Positions 6,681 to 10,727 of a DNA stretch of 10,727 nt are shown here, one piece after another. Source of the DNA: Solobacterium sp. (GTDB taxonomy: Bacteria; Bacillota_I; Bacilli_A; Erysipelotrichales; Erysipelotrichaceae); NCBI GenBank assembly GCA_017475415.1, contig JAFVFM010000033.1:1-10727 (forward strand), read 5' to 3'. The position numbers and the translations under genes were made by a program. The notes under the pieces were generated by a model, which saw nothing but the letters and a program-made list of their open reading frames with translations, was not told the DNA's origin and made no database searches. The number at the start of each line of letters is the position of its first letter. Positions within the stretch are counted from its first letter, which is position 1.

Positions 6681-6707
6681 TATTCCTTATTAATAGGAAT
6701 ATTTTTT
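6681..6707 (+). promoter_or_regulatory. Stem-loop with T-run at the predicted transcript start
   Basis: TATTCCT (6681-6687) and AGGAATA (6695-6701) form a seven-pair stem with a seven-base loop, followed by six Ts. It begins almost exactly at the transcript start expected from the TATAAT at 6668. It may be a stabilising 5' hairpin, an early pause or attenuation site, or a DNA operator overlapping +1. The stem is AT-rich (two G-C pairs), so strong termination is unlikely. Confidence 0.4.
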
Positions 6708-6720
6708 CTCAAATTTACAC

Positions 6721-6726
6721 AGGAGG
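6721..6726 (+). promoter_or_regulatory. Ribosome binding site fixing the start of the surface-protein gene
   Basis: A perfect AGGAGG lies six bases before the ATG at 6733 and is the main reason for that start. The protein then begins with a good signal peptide. Confidence 0.85.
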
Positions 6727-6732
6727 TTTTAT

Positions 6733-9700
6733 ATGGTGCAAATTGAAAGAACGAAAAAAAGTCCAATGCAGAAGCTATTTACCATTTTATTGGCATGGCT
6801 TCTAACCTTTGAACTTTTACCAACTACTTTTTTTACAGAAGTATATGCTAAGACAGGCGATATTGGCCTTAGTACAACATCCCTCAATCTCGGAACTGTA
6901 CAAGAAGGCTATAATAGCCAATATATTGACTTTAGTGGAAATATGGATGGCGCACGCCCTATTACCATAACCAACAAATCCAATAAGCGAGCTTTTTTAT
7001 CTCTTTCTGAAAATAAAGAACTCGTTTACTTTACTGGAGGCACCTATAATGACAATACTTTTACAGGGCAATTAGACCCAAATCAATCCGTTAATCTTGG
7101 TTATCGTATTGTAGATGGACTAAGTGCGGGTACCTATAACAGCACTCTTTCCATTTCCTTAAGAGATATTGATACATTTGGTTTCCCTTATCTAGAAACA
7201 GTAAATGTACCAATTACCGTTACCGTCAGCCCTGTAACAACCATTTCCAGCATTAATGTAACAGGGTTTACACGCCCTAAATTCACAACCTTTGTGAGTA
7301 ATTCCGATATTCGTAATCAAGTAAGCGTAAATCCTAATGGCTTAGATTTAGATTATGCAGCACTATCTCATGTAGGATATATCCAGCCAAATACTAATCT
7401 CACCGCTACTTATTGGTTTTATCCACAGGATAATTATCGTTTTTCCACTACTGTAAATGCCAATATTGATAACCTCTCCCTTTCTTCTACACCACAAGAT
7501 TATTTGCATAACAATAAAGCATCTCAACTTGCAGAATATACAGTAAATTACTATAGCGTTGAACTTACTGGCGGACAAACAAAAGGGAAATCGTATACCA
7601 GTGGAAAAGAAGAAAACTTCTTTGTGAAAGGTGAGAAAGTAACCTTAGAACCAGGTGAAGCACCTAAAAATCAAGTATTTGATCGTTGGAATGTTAAACA
7701 AGGTGGTATTAGCCTTTCTTCACCAACTGACCCTAATGCATCATTCACTATGCCATCTAACCATGTAAGCATAGAGGCAATTTATAAAACAGACCCAAAT
7801 TATGTAGCAGTAAGCGGCTTAAGTTTAAATAAATCAACTATGACACTTACTAAAGGCAATAGCGATAAATTAATCGCTACTGTCACACCACAAAACGCAA
7901 CAGATAAAACAGTCACCTATACAAGTAGTAATCCATCTATTGTAACAGTAGATCATGAAGGTAATGTAGTCGCAAAAAATGCAGGTAATGCAACCATTAC
8001 TGCTACAACAAATGACGGAAATAAAACAGCTACTTGTGCTATTACTGTAAATAACCCAACCATATCAGTAACTAATGTTAGTTTAAATAAAAATGCCACT
8101 GTATTAACCGAAGGCGATAGTGAACAACTTAGCGTTACTATAGAACCAGCTAATGCCACAAACAAGAATTTAACATGGTCTACAAGTAACGCAAATGTAG
8201 CTAAAATTGACGCTAGTGGAAAAATAACAGCCATTAGCGAAGGTACAGCTATCATTACGGTGAAAACACAAGATGGTAATCATACTGCTACATGTAATGT
8301 TACAGTTAAAGCGAAAACTATTCCTGTTACGAGCATTTCCTTAAATAAGACTACCTCCACCTTAAAGGAAGGCTCTACAGAACAATTAATCGCTACAATC
8401 ACTCCAAATAATGCCACCAATAAAGGTATTACTTATTCTAGCAGTAATACAAGTGTCGCTACAGTTGACCAAAATGGCCTAGTCACAGCCAAAAAATCAG
8501 GTACAGCAACGATTACCGCAACTACACTAGACGGCGCTAAAACAGCTAGCTGCAAATATACCATTAACCAAAATACAATTAGCGTTACGGGCATTAAAGT
8601 AAATCCTACTTCCTTAGCCCTAACAACAGATTCTTCTTCAACTCTATCAGCTACTATCGAGCCTTCTACTGCAACAAATAAAGCTATTACCTGGTCTAGC
8701 AGTAATACCAATATCGCAACAGTAGATCAAAATGGTGTAATTACGGCTAAAAAAGCTGGTACTGTAACCATTACCGCAACAACTAACGATGGCAAAAAAA
8801 CCGCCACAGCCAACATTACGATTACCGATCCAAAAGTTTCTGTTACAGGCGTTAAGCTAAACAAAAACACCTTAGCTTTAACAAGTGGAACTTCCGAAAA
8901 ACTTACCGCTACAATACAACCAACAAATGCCACAAATAAGAATGTTACATGGTCTAGCGATAACACAAATGTCGCTACAGTGGATCAAAATGGTTTAGTT
9001 ACTGCGCGAAGTAGTGGTAGTGCGAATATCACAGTTACAACAAGCGACGGAAAGAAAACCGCTACCTGTAAAGTAACTGTTTCTAATCCCGTAACTGCTG
9101 TACGTTTAAATAAAACTTCTACTTCTTTAAAGGTAGGAGAAAGTGAAACCTTAATCGCTACCATTACACCATCTAATGCCGATAATCAAGCTGTTACCTA
9201 TTCCAGTAATAATACTAATGTAGCTACTGTTGATTCTAATGGTAAAGTAACGGCTAAAAACCCAGGTGTAGCAATCATCACCGTTACTACAAAAGAAGGA
9301 AATAAAACAGCCACCTGCTCTGTAGCAGTCAGTGAGAATATCGTTCAAGTTTCCAATATTAGTTTAAATAAAACAAATCTCACTTTAATTACTGGAGATG
9401 GGGAACAATTAATCGCTACCATTACACCAACTAATGCCACAAATAAGAATGTCACTTATACAAGTAGTAATCCAAGTGTTGCCTATGTTGATGCAACAAC
9501 AGGCTATGTTACAGGATTACAAGTTGGTACAGCTACGATTACTGCTACCTCTGCTGATGGCTCCAAAAAGGCAACATGCGCAGTTACTGTAAATAAACGA
9601 ATTATACATGTAACAGAAGTATATGTAAGCCCAGAAGAATTAACCTTAAGTGTCGGTGATTCTTCTTCCCTTATCGCTTCAATTAATCCAATTAATGCCG

Positions 9701-10727
9701 ACAATCGTAACTATACATGGTCTAGTAACAATGCCAATATCGCAAGCGTCGATAGTAAAGGTAAAGTTACAGCTAAGGCAATTGGCACAACAACTATCTC
9801 TGCTACTAGCGAAGACGGCAATATAAAAGGTTCCTCTACAATTACCGTTGTCGCTAAACCTGATGCACAAGCCTTAGGTAATGGCATGGTAGGTAGAAGC
9901 TATGGCCCTGCAAAAATCAACTTAAGTACTACAAATTATGAAGTTATTGGCACATTACCAGATGGCATAGAAGCTATTCCAAATGGCGAAGAGGTTGTAT
10001 TCCAAGGTACACCTACGAAAAAAGGCACCTATACTTTTGAAATCAAAGTGAATTATGGTAATAGCACAAAATCATACCCTTTCTCCATCACAATTGAACC
10101 TGCTATTCCAACAAGCGTTACCATTAATCCTACTAAAGCGACCATAAAAGTTGGTGAATCAACAACCTTAAGTGCTACAGTCAATCCTTCTGTTGTTGAA
10201 AACAAAAAGATCAATTGGTCTAGTAGTGATACTAGTATCGCTACAGTAGATCAAAATGGTAAAGTGACTGGTAAAAAGCGTGGCTTAGTTGTCATACGTG
10301 CTACATCCTCACAAAATACAGATATCTTCGCTTCAAGCGTAATTACAGTAGAAAATATTGAGGCAACAAAAATAGAAGTTAATCCTGATGAAAGTACATT
10401 AGCTGTAGGCCAAACACAAAAACTAAATACCACCCTAACTCCAACAAATACAACCGATAAAACGATTACCTACTATAGTGCGAATACAAAAATCGCAACT
10501 GTAGACTCTAGTGGCACAGTTACCGCCCAAGGAACTGGTACAACCTATATTTACGCAAGAAGTGCAAATGGTTTAGAAGCTAAACATACAGTTACCGTAG
10601 TACGTAATCCACAGCAACCCGATTTAGACAGTAAACCAACCATCGCCCTAACGGATGGCATGGTAGGAGTAAGTTATGGCCCATCTACAATTACGATTAC
10701 TGGCGCAATTGACTTCAATATTCAAGA
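6733..10727 (+). CDS. Giant secreted Ig-like repeat surface protein (putative adhesin), 3' end beyond window
   Basis: The frame is open from the ATG at 6733 to the right edge (1331 codons plus two bases) with no stop. Residues 1-39 are a signal peptide: basic MVQIERTKK, a hydrophobic core, and a VYA|K cleavage site after residue 39. Residues 40 to about 165 look like a beta-sandwich with the segments LNLGTVQEGY and ITITNKSNKRAF, resembling ASH/DUF1573-type modules. About 166-274 is not recognised. About 275-352 is an InlB-type B-repeat (VELTGG, FDRWNVKQGG, SFTMPSNHVSIEAIY). From 357 on there are ten Big_2 Ig-like domains and two He_PIG-like domains. Such proteins project from the cell surface and bind host, polysaccharide or other cells. 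Wall-anchor signals (LPXTG or S-layer/choline-binding modules) would lie outside the window. It is divergent from the sigma operon and downstream of a symmetric regulatory region. Confidence 0.92.
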   Translation, partial: MVQIERTKKSPMQKLFTILLAWLLTFELLPTTFFTEVYAKTGDIGLSTTSLNLGTVQEGYNSQYIDFSGNMDGARPITITNKSNKRAFLSLSENKELVYFTGGTYNDNTFTGQLDPNQSVNLGYRIVDGLSAGTYNSTLSISLRDIDTFGFPYLETVNVPITVTVSPVTTISSINVTGFTRPKFTTFVSNSDIRNQVSVNPNGLDLDYAALSHVGYIQPNTNLTATYWFYPQDNYRFSTTVNANIDNLSLSSTPQDYLHNNKASQLAEYTVNYYSVELTGGQTKGKSYTSGKEENFFVKGEKVTLEPGEAPKNQVFDRWNVKQGGISLSSPTDPNASFTMPSNHVSIEAIYKTDPNYVAVSGLSLNKSTMTLTKGNSDKLIATVTPQNATDKTVTYTSSNPSIVTVDHEGNVVAKNAGNATITATTNDGNKTATCAITVNNPTISVTNVSLNKNATVLTEGDSEQLSVTIEPANATNKNLTWSTSNANVAKIDASGKITAISEGTAIITVKTQDGNHTATCNVTVKAKTIPVTSISLNKTTSTLKEGSTEQLIATITPNNATNKGITYSSSNTSVATVDQNGLVTAKKSGTATITATTLDGAKTASCKYTINQNTISVTGIKVNPTSLALTTDSSSTLSATIEPSTATNKAITWSSSNTNIATVDQNGVITAKKAGTVTITATTNDGKKTATANITITDPKVSVTGVKLNKNTLALTSGTSEKLTATIQPTNATNKNVTWSSDNTNVATVDQNGLVTARSSGSANITVTTSDGKKTATCKVTVSNPVTAVRLNKTSTSLKVGESETLIATITPSNADNQAVTYSSNNTNVATVDSNGKVTAKNPGVAIITVTTKEGNKTATCSVAVSENIVQVSNISLNKTNLTLITGDGEQLIATITPTNATNKNVTYTSSNPSVAYVDATTGYVTGLQVGTATITATSADGSKKATCAVTVNKRIIHVTEVYVSPEELTLSVGDSSSLIASINPINADNRNYTWSSNNANIASVDSKGKVTAKAIGTTTISATSEDGNIKGSSTITVVAKPDAQALGNGMVGRSYGPAKINLSTTNYEVIGTLPDGIEAIPNGEEVVFQGTPTKKGTYTFEIKVNYGNSTKSYPFSITIEPAIPTSVTINPTKATIKVGESTTLSATVNPSVVENKKINWSSSDTSIATVDQNGKVTGKKRGLVVIRATSSQNTDIFASSVITVENIEATKIEVNPDESTLAVGQTQKLNTTLTPTNTTDKTITYYSANTKIATVDSSGTVTAQGTGTTYIYARSANGLEAKHTVTVVRNPQQPDLDSKPTIALTDGMVGVSYGPSTITITGAIDFNIQ
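7555..7788 (+). other. InlB-type B-repeat (divergent) domain in the surface protein
   Basis: Residues 275-352 show the typical order: VELTGG...GKSYTSG, then GEKVTLEPGEAPKNQVFDRWNV, GGISLSSPTDPNASFTMPSNHVSIEAIYK. This matches the divergent InlB B-repeat family, a small beta-grasp-like module common in Firmicutes surface proteins. It connects the N-terminal region to the Ig-like array. Confidence 0.75.
7801..9858 (+). repeat. Eight tandem Big_2 Ig-like repeats (258-bp period)
   Basis: Units begin near 7801, 8065, 8323, 8581, 8839, 9091, 9349 and 9610. Each follows V-x-(LVI)-x-(LV)-N-(KP)...L-x-(AV)-T-(IV)-x-P-x-(NT)-A-T/D-N-K...(TN)-W/Y-(ST)-S...VATVD-x-x-G-x-V-T-A...G-T-A-x-I-T-(AV)-T-T-x-(DE)-G...A-T-C-x-(VI)-T-V. 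Aligned at the SLNK position (7822, 8080, 8338, 8596, 8854, 9103, 9361, 9622), the spacing is 258 bp four times, then 249, 258 and 261. Six of the first seven units carry one Cys in the last strand (C in TATC), but unit 4 and unit 8 do not. Stretches of exact DNA identity of 20-21 bp occur between units at matching positions. Confidence 0.9.
9859..10110 (+). other. He_PIG-like putative Ig domain between Big_2 repeats
   Basis: Residues 1043-1126 do not fit Big_2. They show the pattern GMVGRSYGP...GTLPDGIEAI...FQGTPTKKGTYTFEIKV...YPFSITIE, which is that of the putative-Ig (He_PIG) family, usually GxPYS...LPxGL...GTPTxxGxYxFTV. This is a module switch within the array. Confidence 0.7.
10111..10617 (+). 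repeat. Two further Big_2 repeats (units 9 and 10)
   Basis: Units start near 10111 (TSVTINPTKATIKVGES) and 10366 (TKIEVNPDESTLAVGQT), 255 bp apart. They keep ATVDQNGKVTG and ATVDSSGTVTA but lack the Cys of the earlier units and are more divergent, for example YYSANTKIATVD. Confidence 0.85.
10618..10727 (+). other. Start of a second He_PIG-like domain, cut by window edge
   Basis: After unit 10 the sequence reads DGMVGVSYGPSTITITGAIDFNIQ, a second copy of the GMVGxSYGP opening seen at 9883. It stops at the window edge. The two GMVG codon blocks (9883 and 10657) are 774 bp apart. Confidence 0.65.

Noticed and set aside
6540..6746. 68-codon plus-strand frame across the divergent intergenic region
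   Set aside because: It runs through the palindromes, the TATAAT and the ribosome binding site of the large gene, has no ribosome binding site of its own, and its product is compositionally AT-driven.
7953..9704. Several stop-free minus-strand frames inside the Ig-like repeat gene (for example 7953-8255, 8433-8711, 8727-8966, 9504-9704), giving hydrophobic peptides with recurring motifs
   Set aside because: They recur because the sense strand is repetitive and Thr/Ala/Val-rich; their common motifs are the antisense image of the Big_2 repeats. None has a convincing ribosome binding site.
7801..10617. CRISPR-like array suggested by regular spacing
   Set aside because: The period is 258 bp, the units are protein-coding throughout in one frame, and there are no short identical repeats separated by unique spacers.

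Overview
The window looks like the chromosome of a low-GC Gram-positive bacterium (Firmicutes). The evidence is AT-rich DNA, AGGAGG-type ribosome binding sites, a tmk-holB-ricT-rsmI housekeeping order, a Gram-positive-type lipoprotein and a VanY-type peptidoglycan carboxypeptidase. The compact operon, which lacks the yaaQ and yabA genes found at this locus in Bacillus, together with the style of the sigma/anti-sigma pair, would fit Erysipelotrichia or a related gut or oral lineage. That placement is inference.

Layout: all genes from 1 to 6518 are on the minus strand and one very large gene from 6733 to the right edge is on the plus strand. Read in the direction of transcription, the minus strand holds two groups. 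The first is an ECF-type sigma factor (6518-5955), a single-pass membrane protein that is probably its anti-sigma factor (5964-5419) and a DUF4349 lipoprotein with a C-terminal membrane helix (5426-4482). These three genes overlap and end at a clear terminator (4469-4447). A membrane-anchored M15/VanY carboxypeptidase (4441-3638) follows, bounded by a second terminator. The second group starts at an extended -10 promoter (3593-3585): tmk, holB, ricT and rsmI, all overlapping, with rsmI running off the left edge.

The plus-strand gene is open to the window end (1331 codons visible). It encodes a secreted protein: a signal peptide, about 310 residues of unusual N-terminal domains including one InlB-type B-repeat, then eight tandem Big_2 immunoglobulin-like repeats, a putative-Ig (He_PIG-like) domain, two more Big_2 repeats and the start of a second He_PIG-like domain. 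It is most likely a cell-surface adhesin or scaffold.

The 214-bp divergent intergenic region is rich in symmetry: an A/T palindrome, a TTCAT/ATGAA dyad, two TTCGT/ACGAA dyads whose centres are 30 bp apart, a consensus TATAAT, and a stem-loop with a T-run at the expected transcript start. This is the best candidate for undescribed regulation here. A plausible model, not proven by the sequence, is that an envelope-sensing sigma/anti-sigma system controls cell-wall and surface functions, possibly including the divergent adhesin.
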